From: Ascidia mentula
Lineage: Eukaryota; Chordata; Ascidiacea; Phlebobranchia; Ascidiidae
Length of the DNA stretch: 64,000 nt
NCBI GenBank assembly: GCA_947561715.1
Contig: OX387200.1
Location: 13,394,501 to 13,458,500 of the forward strand
Direction of reading: 5' to 3'
The position numbers and the translations under genes are program-made. The notes under the pieces were generated by a model. The model saw nothing but the letters and a program-made list of their open reading frames with translations, did not search any database and was not told where the DNA came from. This document shows, piece by piece, positions 25,207-36,570 of this stretch; position 1 is the first letter of the stretch, and the number at the start of each line of letters is the position of its first letter.

Positions 25207-27639
25207 CTGAAAGTTGCTCTTTTGGTGTAATCGCATTTGGAGTTGTTATCATTAAATGAAAACTTATTTTATCAAACCAAATTCGTAAATGCAGCATATA
25301 TAGTTCACCTTGACTTCAACACTTGTCACCAGTGTAAAGTTTAAATGTAAAAAAGAACCAAACTATACTCTGTGTATCTTAATGTGCTTATATATGTAAT
25401 AAACACACAGAACATTTGTACGCATGTCACTAAGCAATTCTTACTGGACGGAAAGTCATAATCGAAAAAATCCAAACTGTTTTAAAACATGTAGAAAACC
25501 CGTCCTGTGCAGTTTTAAGGCTAAATTGTTTGATCATTTGCTAAAAAAAGGTCGGGCAGAAAAATGGTGTTGTTTATTCTGTTGCATCGTAACCCACACG
25601 ACAAGTTGTGACTGTTTATCACATGCGGTATTTCCACGCTAAGGTAATGCTGACGTCCAGACCCCACGAGAGGGGGTAGAGTCTATAGGGGGACCCTTGT
25701 TTGCTTTGAATATGTGAAATTTCACTGGAAAGACTAAAAATGTGTTTTAATGTCAGGGCATCTATGTCAACCATATGCGACAAGACGAATCCGAACCCGA
25801 ACAGTCGGCCAATATCATGACTACATTTTTTACAGACGTGCGGACACAAACAATACCCGAAATTTTTGGACGAATATAAGGAGTAGGTCTGAAGGTATGG
25901 CCCGGATGATAGTATCCCACTGCGTTTTCTATATCTAAACACAGAAAAAAAGTGTTTCTCAGGTGCAAAATACTTGAAGCGAATTACTAGGCTATATAAA
26001 TCTAAGGCTAATAAATCGCTAGAATAGTAATTATGGCTGTACAGACTGTGCCCATCTGTAGGCAAGCAAGTGCGGAAATGACACGCACAGCCTGTACAGT
26101 CTCTCAGTGAGTTATTTTCGCACTGGTAATGAAGACCAGTTGTATTTGAAACGTCTCACGTGGGGCGTGCGGGCAACACATGCTACATATTATGTAGCAA
26201 AGGTGACTGCTATGAATAAAACACTTTTTGCTTTCCCAGAAGGTCTAAAATGAATAATAGGTAGTTTTATACCAATTTTTCGCTCCAGCAGGCTATGCCT
26301 TACGCTTTACAGTTTGTGCCCTCATTGGTTATTAAAAAATACTTGTCATTTTTATGACGCAATTGTTCCTTTGTAAACATGTAGACAATGTTATTAGTTG
26401 ATTGCTGAAAGTTTATGTAGTTAAAGAAATTACCTGACTGAAACCATTTTGTTGCCTAAATTCACCTCGACGTCTTGCAACGAAGTAACACATTTTTATA
26501 GAAAGACTCAAATGGGTGCAACGCAACAAAGAATATTTTTGCATTCATTGGGCCCCATAATTAAAAACAGCTTGGTAACCACAGCAGTAGCTCAAGCAAT
26601 AATGTACATATTCACAGGATCCATTGGTTACGCCAAATTCAAGAATTTTTGGCTTCGGGACTTATACACACTTCAGGTTATATTTCTTTAACGCAGCCTA
26701 ACTGTGAAGAACTTTGCAATGCCTCAGTCGGTGAGTTATGTAGAGACAACAGCCAACAATCTTTTTGACTGGAACGCTGCTACCAGTAACACCATGCAAA
26801 CACAGCTAGAAGCCAATCCATTGTTTATTGCTGCTGCCGATGTGGTGTTAAGGTGTAAACCTGTATCCTTCTCAGTGCTCCTCGCACCTGCTTTAAACCA
26901 GTAGGGTTTTTATTTAAAAAAAGCGCGTTACTGCCATACACACTCTCAGCTAACCGCACGCAAGAACAGCCATAGAAAAATATTCGCAGACACTAGAGGC
27001 AATAAGGAGAAGATATTAAAATATGTAACATACTCCTCCCACTGCGAAAGGGGAGTGTCAACACTCCATACATTAGACACAAAGACTTCAATACCGTCAA
27101 ACATAGAATAACAAGAAATCCTTGAAACCAAGCAACAAATAACCACTTATCACCATTTAGCGCGACAAACCAGCCTAATAAAGAAAAATCACTGTGTCGT
27201 GCCGTAAGTGCGGTAAGCAAGGTAAGAGATGACATTATATACAACGAAATTAAAAAACACAAAGTTAGTGGAGGTGACAAAGAGCAAATACAAAAAGTAT
27301 CTACCGCCATTCTTCGGCCGAATAAAAATCAGTGCGGATATTTCTCCGTGGGCGAAGACGTGTATCTGTGTGCTGACGAGCGCGTGCGAGGAGATATTTT
27401 GGTATCCCCAGCTTTCTGAAGATTGTATTTTGAGCTTGAATTTCTTTTAGACAAACTCATGCATTGTTACTTACAGTGATATGGCTCTTATCAGCAGGAA
27501 ACTGGAAGTTGTCCTTGTTACTTAAACGAATTTTAGGACGTGTGGGTTCTCCGACGAAGTGATGTTTTTGTCGAGGGTAATGCTCACGTAATCGACAAGT
27601 TTTAGGTTTGCCGTGTAAGAATCGTATCTACTGTACAAG
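25207..27639. other. 3' flank of gene C and unassigned sequence
   Basis: 25207-25790 is the C 3' flank, repeated almost unchanged at 41498-42050. From there to 27639 I find no exon that I trust. The open frames at 25619-26065 (minus) and 26449-26904 (plus) lack splice context and recognisable domains. At 26940-27010 a short minus-strand stretch resembles the end of the repeated open frames at 28015-28080 and 39450-39530, suggesting a third fragment of the same dispersed repeat. Confidence 0.4.
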
Positions 27640-27697
27640 GCCACCGGCACTAACCGACACCAACCGGCAAGAGTTGCAAGATACAGACATCTCCAGC

Positions 27698-28105
27698 TTA
27701 AGGAGAGTTTGAAGAATTAGGAGTAAATGACCAACAACTGCCTGCGACAAAAGAAGATGTAGGGTATCCGATAGAAGAGAGCACCCGATTGCTTACGGTG
27801 GACGATCTGTCACAAAGTGTGAGGGAAACCACTCCACCATCTGGAGAGAACTGCTCGCTGCTGTGTACGACCTTCTCTTTTAGCTGCATTACTTCTTTAC
27901 AAAGCCCCGCAATTTGCTCTACTAAAGAGGTTAGGTCGAACTTTGACGTTTTAGTAGGTGTCACAGCAAAGATGTTTTGCCTCTGTGGATCCTCACATGA
28001 TCCAACCGACTCAACTAACCGCACCCAAGAGCCGTCACATAAAACAAATTCGCGGACGCTAGAGGCGATAAGGAGATAAAAATATGTAACAAATGCACGA
28101 AACAC
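27698..28105 (-). CDS. Duplicated antisense open frame, unrecognised protein
   Basis: 135-codon open frame with the run FVLCDGSWVRLVESVGSCED and a short heptad-like helix LTSLVEQIAGLCKEVMQLKEKV. A copy lies at 39228-39548, where the reading frame ends earlier. Its persistence in both block copies, plus a related fragment near 26940-27010, suggests part of a dispersed element rather than a host gene. I recognise no domain and see no promoter or splice sites. It may be non-coding. Confidence 0.25.
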   Translation of the reverse strand: MFRAFVTYFYLLIASSVREFVLCDGSWVRLVESVGSCEDPQRQNIFAVTPTKTSKFDLTSLVEQIAGLCKEVMQLKEKVVHSSEQFSPDGGVVSLTLCDRSSTVSNRVLSSIGYPTSSFVAGSCWSFTPNSSNSP

Positions 28106-28580
28106 AGGAATATTTTATTATCAGATCTTCGCGAAATAACACACGTGACAGCCTTTTCACGTACTTCGTCATTTGTCAAGCAAATCATCACCAAGTCTAA
28201 CAGACTTCACCTTCACAAATGTGGTTGTTAATCAATACAAGGATCAGTTTTACAGCATTGGACAAAACAACTGTTGACAGTCGTACTGTTGCCATTTACA
28301 AAACAGAAATTTGACACGTCGTTACTGACATGAGCCACGTCCGTTCTACGACGGAAATTTCAAGCGGGAATTACTAAAAGACTAATTGATGGCATTGTTT
28401 GTATTTTATTTTGTTTTGTGTGGTTGTTTGTTTTGGGTGTTTTGGGTTGTTTTTTGTTTTTAAAAAAACGAGCGCTTGTGAATTTTCGTGAATATGCCAC
28501 TTTGAAGTAATGTTCCGACCTCATGCTGCGGAACAGCAGCTGAACTTTACAAAGCTGTAATTCGCCATTGAGTTATGTTA

Positions 28581-28692
28581 AAAGAGTATGGTTTATCAAG
28601 GGAGATTGCAAGCATGGCTGAAGGACGGTACAGTTTTATGTATGTTGATAAATGTGATTGCTGAAAATCCTATCAAGAAATACCACACTACG
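28581..28692 (+). pseudogene. Transgelin B pseudogene: exon 1 fused to exon 2 (copy 1)
   Basis: AAAGAGTATGGTTTATCAAG plus GGAGATTGCAAGC comes from B exon 1. It runs straight into ATGGCTGAAGGACGGTACAG of B exon 2, with the rest of exon 1, all of intron 1 and the start of exon 2 missing. The join lies in a GCAAG/ATGG similarity and breaks the frame (the exon 1 frame reaches TGA shortly after). B-like 5' flank precedes it, and B intron 2 sequence (GTAAATG...) follows before the similarity ends. Exons 3-5 are absent. Confidence 0.85.
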
Positions 28693-29152
28693 GTAAATGT
28701 TGGTATACAATGTGATTATTATTTGTATTTGCATTTGAAACGGCCGTCTAGGAACATCTTGTCGGAGCACTTTACATTTTTGTGAGTTGAGAAAAAACCA
28801 ACTGAGGGAAACAGAGGGTTATTTGCCGAGCCCAACAGTGTGGTGGATATTTTAACATCACGAAGTTGTTCATTTTTTGACAAAATATGCGTAATAATTA
28901 TACGTTGGTATTCAAACTTTCGTATTTTGCATACAGAACGTTGGCGTTTATATGTTTTATCTTTCAGGCTACCAATGTCAATAGGTAATATCCGACAAGA
29001 TCAGTCAACCATGTTAAAAAAGACATTGGCAGTCTTATTTATTCTATGACACATTGTGTTACCTCTTTTGCCACGCAGGGTTACCCCTAAAAGTTATAAT
29101 AAATATTTTATAACTTGGCAGGAGCTAGAAGGGCATATTTACTAGCATTTTA

Positions 29153-32100
29153 TTATGGCGCAAATTTCTTATCTACGCATTTGCACTCTGAACGTTAACG
29201 GCCTAGGCCAGGCAACCAAGAGAAGGGCCCTATTTCGGAACCTTTCCTCTTTGAACTTTTTTGCCTCCAAGAAACTCACTCTACCCCCCATACCGAATCC
29301 CTGTGGAAGTCCGAATGGACTTCCGGCCCAACCCTCTTAAACTCGGCACCTCTAAAAGGCTCTGCCTACGGGGGTGTCGCAGTTCTTCTAAACTCATCCA
29401 GCCTCCGAATTCTCAATTCAACTTCTGACTCTGACGGTCGCATTATTGCGGCCGATATATCAACCCTGACCCACACCTTTCACTTAGTTAATATATACGC
29501 ACCCTCCGGCACAAAAAATTACATATTCAATAACAAATTCTTCGACTCTCTCTACCCCTACATCTCTTCTACCCACCCAATTGTTTTTACTGGAGATTTT
29601 AATTGCGTAACCGACCCTACCTTAGACAGATACCCATCACTACCCAATCGACAACCCAGCTATAACCTCATAAAATTACTAACCACTTTTAATTTACAGG
29701 ATTCTTTTCGGCTTCTACACCCAAATCTCCGTCAATTTTCCCGCCGCGCCCCAAACTCTCAGTCTAGAATAGATCGAATTTACCTCTTCCTTTCATTATC
29801 TCCCAATAATCATCTTTTTACTCCTTGCCCCTTTTCGGACCATGACTCAGTTTCGGTCTCTCTTAACCTTATCTCTTCTCCACCCAGAGGCCGTGGCACA
29901 TGGAAAAATAATACTAAAACTCTTAACGACCCTCTTTTCCGTCTTGACTTTTACCGCTTCTACCCTCTTTGGCAAACTCTCGCTCCTTTACACCCTAACC
30001 CAATGGACTTTTGGCTAACACTTAAATTTAAATTTCAATCCCTGACAAAATCACATTCGAAACGTTTGGCTAAACAATCCCGAGAAGAAACTTACACCCT
30101 ACAGCAACAACTCGACACCGCCCTCCAAATTCTTAACGACAATCCCTCTTCTGAAAACTTTCGCTCCTTTCAATCTATTAAAAAATCCCTAAATTCTCTC
30201 TACCTTTCTAAATCCCGTGACTCTATTCTAAAATCTCTTTCCTCCGACTCCCATTTTAAAAACATTACCGATAAATTACTCTATTCCGAATTACTACCCT
30301 CACGCATTCACAATCCCATTTTCGAACTACAAGACGACCACGGCCTCCCTCTCTCTACCCCCAAGGAACTTCTTTCTCACACTCGGCAATTCTTCGAAAC
30401 TTTATATTCTAATCAAAACCTTCCAATACCTGACCCCGCTAATTTATTCGCTAAAATTCCCCTTAAATTAATTCCGGACCAACACATTGAAACCTTATCA
30501 ATCCCCATCACGCAACATGAAATTAGAAAAACTCTTTCCCTCTTTCCCTCCGGCAAAACCCCCGGCCCCGGCGGTCTCAGCAGCGAGTTTTACTCGCTGT
30601 ACTGGAACCTCATCGGGGCCGACCTCACCCAAGCTCTTAACTTCTTATATTTTAATTCCTACACCCCTTCAGATTACAACCTTGGACATCTTACCCTTAT
30701 CTTCAAAAAAAATGACCCACTCTTCTAAATAATTACCGGCCAATCTCTCTTTTAAATACGGACCTTAAAATTCTTCACAAGCTTCTAAATCTCGGACTCA
30801 AACCCTTCATACCCGAAATTCTTTCTTCAAATCAATTCGCTACCCCCGGCTCTTCCACCACCGACGCAACTTCTCTCCTACGCGATCTCCACCATCACGC
30901 TTCCTCCATCAATTCGGACACTTACTTCATTTCCCTCGATTTTCAAAAAGCCTTCGATTCTGTTTCATTTTCTTGGCTACTCCTTCAGTTAACTCTTAAA
31001 CGCTTTCCCACTTGCTTTACTAATTACCTTTCTGCACTTCACTCTAGCGTCAACTCCCGGGCCTTCATAAACGGCTTTGCCACAACGGATTTTCCGATCA
31101 GGAGGGGTATCAGACAAGGAGATCCCCTTAGTCTGAACCTTTTCCTGATTGCCCTAGATCCGCTCCTCGTTGCCCTTCAAAATAACTCTTCCATCGACTT
31201 AACCCCAGTGCCATGCCGCGAACACACAAGGCAATCGCTTACGCCGATGACGTCACCCTAGTGGTGGTGCATCGGCACTCCCTCACCAAAGCCCTCGGCC
31301 TCATTGATCATTTTGGTAAATTTTCTGGATTAAAACTAAACCCCACCAAAACCGAAGCGATTGCCATCCTTCGACCTCCCATTGATGACCCGACCTTGTG
31401 TAATATAAAGTGGAACCCTAAATCGATAACTCCGTTAAACACCCCAATAGGCGCACCATCAGACATTACCGCGACATGGCACAAAACAATTACCTCTTTG
31501 CAATCCCGCGCCAATTCTATCAGCAACCCGTTTCTTACCTTTGATTCTAAATGCATCCTCTCAAAAACTTTACTTTTGCCCCAATTTCATACCTTGGTAA
31601 AACTTACCCTTTATCTCCCCAGCAACGAGAACGGATCGACGGCATTGTGGTAAAGTTCGTCGTCGGCCCAAACAACCCAACCTTGCCAATTAACATCCGT
31701 GACCATGGCGGTTACGGCGCGGCAAACATTCCTTTCTACGCTGACCTATCACTTCTCTCTTCTATAAAGCAATATTACAATCACCGCCTTTTGGAATCCC
31801 CAACCTCTCCACAACTTTCCTTTATAGAATATAACATCGGACTTCCCCTTAGCAAACTTTTTAACCTTCGTTCTAGAAACTTTCTTCCACACGCTTCAAC
31901 ACCTTCTCCGCACTATCTTCATATTCTTAATCTTCTCAAATCTTTCAAACTCACCGAAACTGAGCTCATGACCAAAAAACTCAAACCCCTCTATCTCCGG
32001 GTTATCGACGAACCAACACACCACATCCCTTTAACGACTGGCCCCAAATTCACCATCCCATCTTTCCAAATTATCTCAAAACTTTTAATTTTCGGCTAAC

Positions 32101-32751
32101 ACATAAAATTCTTCCGTTAAATTGTCAAAAATCATACCTCCCCTTGGACCAACAACCCCACTGCTACCTGTACAATTTCCTCTTTGAAACTTTTACTCAC
32201 CTATTCTACAACTGTCCTTCCATTCAACCTCTGCTCACCTTAATTCGCAACGTCTTTCGAACTTTATCTGACCTAAACACCTGTCCTTTCGACACCCCTT
32301 TACACATCACATTTCCACAACTTCACAACACAACACCTTACACGAAAACATTAGGAGCACTGTTAAACACCGCACTAACAAACACTATCTGGAAAACACG
32401 AAACAGAATTAAACACGACACACGCCCCATCAACGACATACCCCGCCACTTAGTAACATCCTGCAAATCCTCCTTTCGCTTAAGACTCACTGTCCAGCGA
32501 AATAGGGACAACCCCTTTCTCGAGGAAATCCTGGCCGATGTCGTAAACACGCTTAACATCACGCATACCGACACCCCATAAAAGCGCCCACTCGCAGAAC
32601 ATAAATTTTTAAACTTGGCCACGCGATTTACCGTTTTTTTTCCTCCGTACATTACCGCCCACTCGTGGACTAGAAAATATCCAGAAAATCATGTTAAATC
32701 AACCACTAGGGGTCGATAGCTCCCCATGCGATTATTTTTATGTGTTTTGCG

Positions 32752-32760
<9 letters not shown>
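29153..32760 (+). mobile_element. LINE-1-like/Tx1-type retrotransposon, 5'-truncated and decayed, plus strand
   Basis: Starts almost exactly at an ORF2 start (MAQISYLRICTLNVNGLG), so ORF1 is missing. Apurinic endonuclease motifs follow across shifted frames: QETHS near 29270, VNIYAPS near 29490, GDFNCV near 29600, RIDRIYL near 29770 and SDHDSV near 29840. The reverse transcriptase is in pieces: the frame at 30003-30728 carries SGKTPGPGGLSSEFYSLYW, then DFQKAFDS near 30950, RGIRQGDPLS near 31110 and AYADDVTLVV near 31240. The C-terminal parts lie at 31551-32099 and 32144-32581. At least five frameshifts or stops break it. The sense strand is strikingly rich in C and T and poor in G. Confidence 0.9.
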
Positions 32761-32797
<37 letters not shown>

Positions 32798-32879
32798 CTA
32801 AGCAAGAAGACAAAAAACAATGGTTAAACACAATGGCAAGAAATCAGCAAAAGAGAGTCAAGTTATTTGGGTATATGCT

Positions 32880-33413
32880 TCAAGCAGCGTAGGACCACTT
32901 TCTTCTGTAATAATTCGTTTCGCTACAATATTTTTCACTGGCGATGTTTAGTTCTATAGATCTTGTTTTTTGCAACATGTTAACAAATTCTGTTATTGTT
33001 GGTTTCCTCTTACCGTATTTGCATCGATAAATCACAAATCTGGCACAAAGAAGAGCGCAATTTAAAAAGCATTCAAAAATATTGTTATTTTCATGTCTAC
33101 CAAACAGTAAATGCGCACGAGAAAAATACAAGGGTACACGGAGTTTAGCGCTTAGCCAACTGCATACATTTTCCCAGTAATGTGCTGCGATAGGACAATT
33201 TACAAATAAATGTAAAACCGTTTCCTCGGCATTTTCGCAAAAGACACATGAACCTGTTTCTATAAACTTCAGATCTTTTAACTTTTTATTGGTCACAATG
33301 GCCCTGAGATTTAGCTTAATTTGAAAACTAAGGATTCCCATACAGCTTGTGCTTTGGGTTGAATTATATTGGCGGTTTGAAGTTACGAATACAAAGCCTT
33401 TGTGCTCTCGCAA
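32880..33413 (-). pseudogene. LINE ORF2 C-terminal part, frame-shifted from the main ORF
   Basis: About 177 codons continuing ORF2 after a one-base shift. It contains the zf-RVT-type zinc motif CVFCENAEETVLHLFVNC followed by HYWENVCSWL, normal for the C-terminus of plant and animal L1/Tx1-type ORF2 proteins. The shift falls in or next to the 6-T run at 33426-33431 (an A run in the sense strand), a typical slippage site. Confidence 0.8.
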
Positions 33414-36400
33414 TGTGTCAAGATATTTTTTAAAACGTCTGTCAGGTTTTTATGTGTAGGCACTGGTCCATTGTCCCACTCCTCGGGCATGCATGCTATA
33501 AGCTTGAGAAACTTAGTGAAATCTGTTGTACTTGGGTCAAGACTAAATTTTGTAGTAAGTGCATCATATTTCAAATATTCCCCATTGTGGTCTAGTAGGT
33601 CGTTGTGGGCCATTACTCCCGCGTCTATAAATGTTTCGAAATAGAAGGGTTTACTGCGTTTTTTTAATGCTTTGTTGAGCCAGAGAGGTCTGTTGCATGC
33701 GTGGTCGGGGTTTTTGCTCAGGATTGATTTCGCAATGTTTATGTTACAACGGAGGGTTCTCAATGGGATGATGCTCCTAAAGATTGTACTTGATGGGCCG
33801 ACCGTCGCGTTTAAAAGTGTCTCCAATCTGTTTGGGTGTAAGAATGGAGTTTGAAGACCCGTTATATTTTTTGTTTCCTCGCAAAATAATTCCCTGAGCG
33901 CTTTAAATTTTAGAGCCAACATATAGTTCTCAATATGTATCATGCCCGCCCCACCGTTATCCAAACTTTTACACAGGTTCACTCTTTTAATTCGTTCCCA
34001 AGATGAGCCCCATATAAATTTAAATAAGGCTCGGTCGATTTTACAAATGCACTTTTTTGGGATGATCACTGGTAGGACGCACAGTTTATATGTCAATAGA
34101 GGTATAATGAGACTCTTAGCTATTGTTATTTTGCCGAGAAGGGTTAATCCTCTGGACGCCCAAAGGTTCATTACTATGTTCGCTTTTTTTAGTGCCGGAG
34201 AAAAGTTTAGTTCGATAAGTTCCTCATCTTTGTATTTTGTGAGTGGTATTATAACCCCAAGGTACTTAATAGATTCCGAGGGCCATTGAAGACCATCCTT
34301 TTGAAATGGTTTGTGATGGTTTGAGCGATTTGGACCTATGAAAAAGGCACAGGACTTTTCCATATTTACTTTGCAACCTGTCATTTCGCCGAACTCCTCT
34401 AAAATTTGAAAGATTTTGGTGAAATCCGCATCAGAACCTTTAGTAAAAACGAGTGTATCATCCGCAAATAAGGATGTTTTGTATTCTTTGTCGTTTAGTC
34501 GTATGCCTTCAAAATCACCCTGTCTAAGCGCAGTTGCTAGGCATTCGATGCAGAGCACGAATAACGTTGGGGAGAGTGGGTCTCCCTGTCTGACGCCACG
34601 TTCTATGTCAAAAGATTCTGAGAGAAAGTTGCTATTGGTGACTCTCGCAGAGGCATTTTGGTAAAAGCCTTTAATGAGATTGACAAATCTGACTCCGAAC
34701 CCGAACGCAGAGAGAGTTGCGAAGATAAATTCCCACCTTAAAGTGTCAAAGGCTTTATAAATATCTAAAGACAGTACTGCCCCAGGAACGCGGTAATGGT
34801 CCGTACTGTCAATCATGTCGAACAGCAACCGGATATTTGTTCCTATATAGCGGTGTGGAAGAAAGCCGTTTTGGTCGTTGGATACGATATCGTCGATAAC
34901 ACCGCGTATTCTTGTGTTAATCACTTTGGCGGCGATCTTATAGTCAACGTTTAGCAGGGTTATTGGGCGATAATTTTGGGCCTGTAAAAGGTCTTTCCCT
35001 GGTTTGGGAATTAGGGTGATGAGTCCTTCAGATTGGCTCGCGGACATTTTACCGGTTTCAACCGTAAACTTCCATGCATTTAGGTAGACCAGTTTGATAT
35101 CATCCCAAAATATCTTGTAAAATTCAACCGGGAAGCCATCCAAGCCTGGCGATTTGTTTTTTTGCATGGTTTTAATCACATTTAAAAATTCCGCTTCCGT
35201 TGTCTCCTCATTCAGTTTTTCCGCTTGTTCGCAAGTAATTTTTGGCAGCGCGAGCTTTTCTAGGTTACTTGTCAGCAGGGTGTTTGGAGTCGAACATGGA
35301 GGTTTCTCATACAGGTGGGTATAAAAGCCAGCTAGGTTATTCAGTATTAATTTATGGTCAGTGGATATAGTCCCGTTGATCAATAATCTAGAGATGGTTT
35401 TTTTTGCGACATGTCGTTTTTCTAAGTTCAGGAAGTATTTTGTGTTTTTTTCTCCTTCTTCTGCCCAACGTACCCTACTCCGAATAATAGCACTTTTTGT
35501 TTGTCGCTCTAAAAGGGTGTCCAAGTTTCCTTTAGCTTTTGAAAGTGCTTCGACTCGCTTCTGTTTATCGTCCCCTTGTAAGTTGGTTATCTCAGTTTCC
35601 AGTGACGTAATTTGCTTCTCTAAGGCGTTATGTTTGACGGTTAATTTGCGCTTTAATACGGCCGCAAATCGGATCGACTCACCCCGAATTACTGCTTTTA
35701 ATGCGTCCCATCTGGTGTGGGGATTTGTGTCTGTTTCTGGGTTTTCAAGAATGAAGTTGTTGATGACTTTCCTGATTGTTGCCCTGTATTTTTCATCTTT
35801 TAAATGCATAGTATTTAGCTTCCAGTAGCCCCTTCCTTTCGGAGATGGGTTTATTGCAACATCTAAGGTTAGCACACTGTGATCTGACATAATTCCTGGG
35901 ACAATGTCAACGTTTACTACGTCGCTAATTAAGCTGCGATCGACAAGAAAAAAGTCAATTCGTGATAGTGACAGTGGCGATTTCTGAGTGCGGGAGAATT
36001 TTTTTGTTGAGGGAAATTTAAATCGAAAAATGTCGGTAAGATTCGAGTGTTGCATGTAGTTTTGTAAGGCCTCCTTTGCTCGTTTGTTGGGGTGATGGGC
36101 GTTTCCGGTTTTATCAAGTCCTGGGTCAAATGCTAGGTTAAAATCCCCCCCCATTATAACTGGCGCACCAGAAAAGTTTGACAGTTCTGCGAATAGGTTG
36201 TGGAAATATTCTGGGGAGTCGTTGTTGGGTGCGTAAACATTAGCTAGGGTTATTGTTTTGGAGTTAATTTCTATTTCAGCCAAAATGAATCGGCCATCGC
36301 GATCGGATACGGTGTTTTTTAACGTATAAGAGAGGCCTTTGTTGAACAGGATTCCTACTCCCCTGCTGCTCCTATTGCCATGTGACCAAATAGCTTCCCC

Positions 36401-36559
36401 GCCCCATTCTAGTTGCCATAATTTCGCGTTGTCAGGACTGGAATGGGTCTCTTGCAAAAAAGCAATGTGACACTTGCGACGCAAAAAGTTAAACACCGAT
36501 TTTCGTTTAATAGTCTTGTTTAGGCCCCGAACATTAAAGGAAACAATATGGGACGCCAT
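33383..36559 (-). CDS. LINE ORF2: endonuclease plus reverse transcriptase
   Basis: About 1,058 codons from MASHIVSFNVRGLN. The frame is open a further 15 codons upstream, overlapping ORF1, but the MASH start 12 nt after the ORF1 stop fits best. Endonuclease motifs: FLQETHSS, NVYAPNND, MGGDFNLAFD, RIDFFLVD, SDHSVL. Reverse transcriptase motifs: SPGLDGFPVEFYK, NYRPITLLNVDYKI, LDIYKAFDTLRW, RGVRQGDPLSP, LFADDTLVF and YLGVIIP. The catalytic Asp of block A and the FADD box are present, so both enzyme domains look functional. It nicks target DNA and copies its own RNA at the break. The frame ends early at 33383 because of the shift described for 32880-33413. Confidence 0.93.
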   Translation of the reverse strand: MASHIVSFNVRGLNKTIKRKSVFNFLRRKCHIAFLQETHSSPDNAKLWQLEWGGEAIWSHGNRSSRGVGILFNKGLSYTLKNTVSDRDGRFILAEIEINSKTITLANVYAPNNDSPEYFHNLFAELSNFSGAPVIMGGDFNLAFDPGLDKTGNAHHPNKRAKEALQNYMQHSNLTDIFRFKFPSTKKFSRTQKSPLSLSRIDFFLVDRSLISDVVNVDIVPGIMSDHSVLTLDVAINPSPKGRGYWKLNTMHLKDEKYRATIRKVINNFILENPETDTNPHTRWDALKAVIRGESIRFAAVLKRKLTVKHNALEKQITSLETEITNLQGDDKQKRVEALSKAKGNLDTLLERQTKSAIIRSRVRWAEEGEKNTKYFLNLEKRHVAKKTISRLLINGTISTDHKLILNNLAGFYTHLYEKPPCSTPNTLLTSNLEKLALPKITCEQAEKLNEETTEAEFLNVIKTMQKNKSPGLDGFPVEFYKIFWDDIKLVYLNAWKFTVETGKMSASQSEGLITLIPKPGKDLLQAQNYRPITLLNVDYKIAAKVINTRIRGVIDDIVSNDQNGFLPHRYIGTNIRLLFDMIDSTDHYRVPGAVLSLDIYKAFDTLRWEFIFATLSAFGFGVRFVNLIKGFYQNASARVTNSNFLSESFDIERGVRQGDPLSPTLFVLCIECLATALRQGDFEGIRLNDKEYKTSLFADDTLVFTKGSDADFTKIFQILEEFGEMTGCKVNMEKSCAFFIGPNRSNHHKPFQKDGLQWPSESIKYLGVIIPLTKYKDEELIELNFSPALKKANIVMNLWASRGLTLLGKITIAKSLIIPLLTYKLCVLPVIIPKKCICKIDRALFKFIWGSSWERIKRVNLCKSLDNGGAGMIHIENYMLALKFKALRELFCEETKNITGLQTPFLHPNRLETLLNATVGPSSTIFRSIIPLRTLRCNINIAKSILSKNPDHACNRPLWLNKALKKRSKPFYFETFIDAGVMAHNDLLDHNGEYLKYDALTTKFSLDPSTTDFTKFLKLIACMPEEWDNGPVPTHKNLTDVLKNILTHCESTKALYS

Positions 36560-36570
36560 TATGACATTAT

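Noticed and set aside
25619-26065. 148-codon minus-strand frame 3' of gene C
   Set aside because: Part of it is the duplicated C 3' flank, where the copy at 41930-42050 does not keep the frame. No domain is seen.
33402-35828. Plus-strand open frames opposite LINE ORF2
   Set aside because: They are antisense shadows of a long coding frame with intact enzyme motifs.
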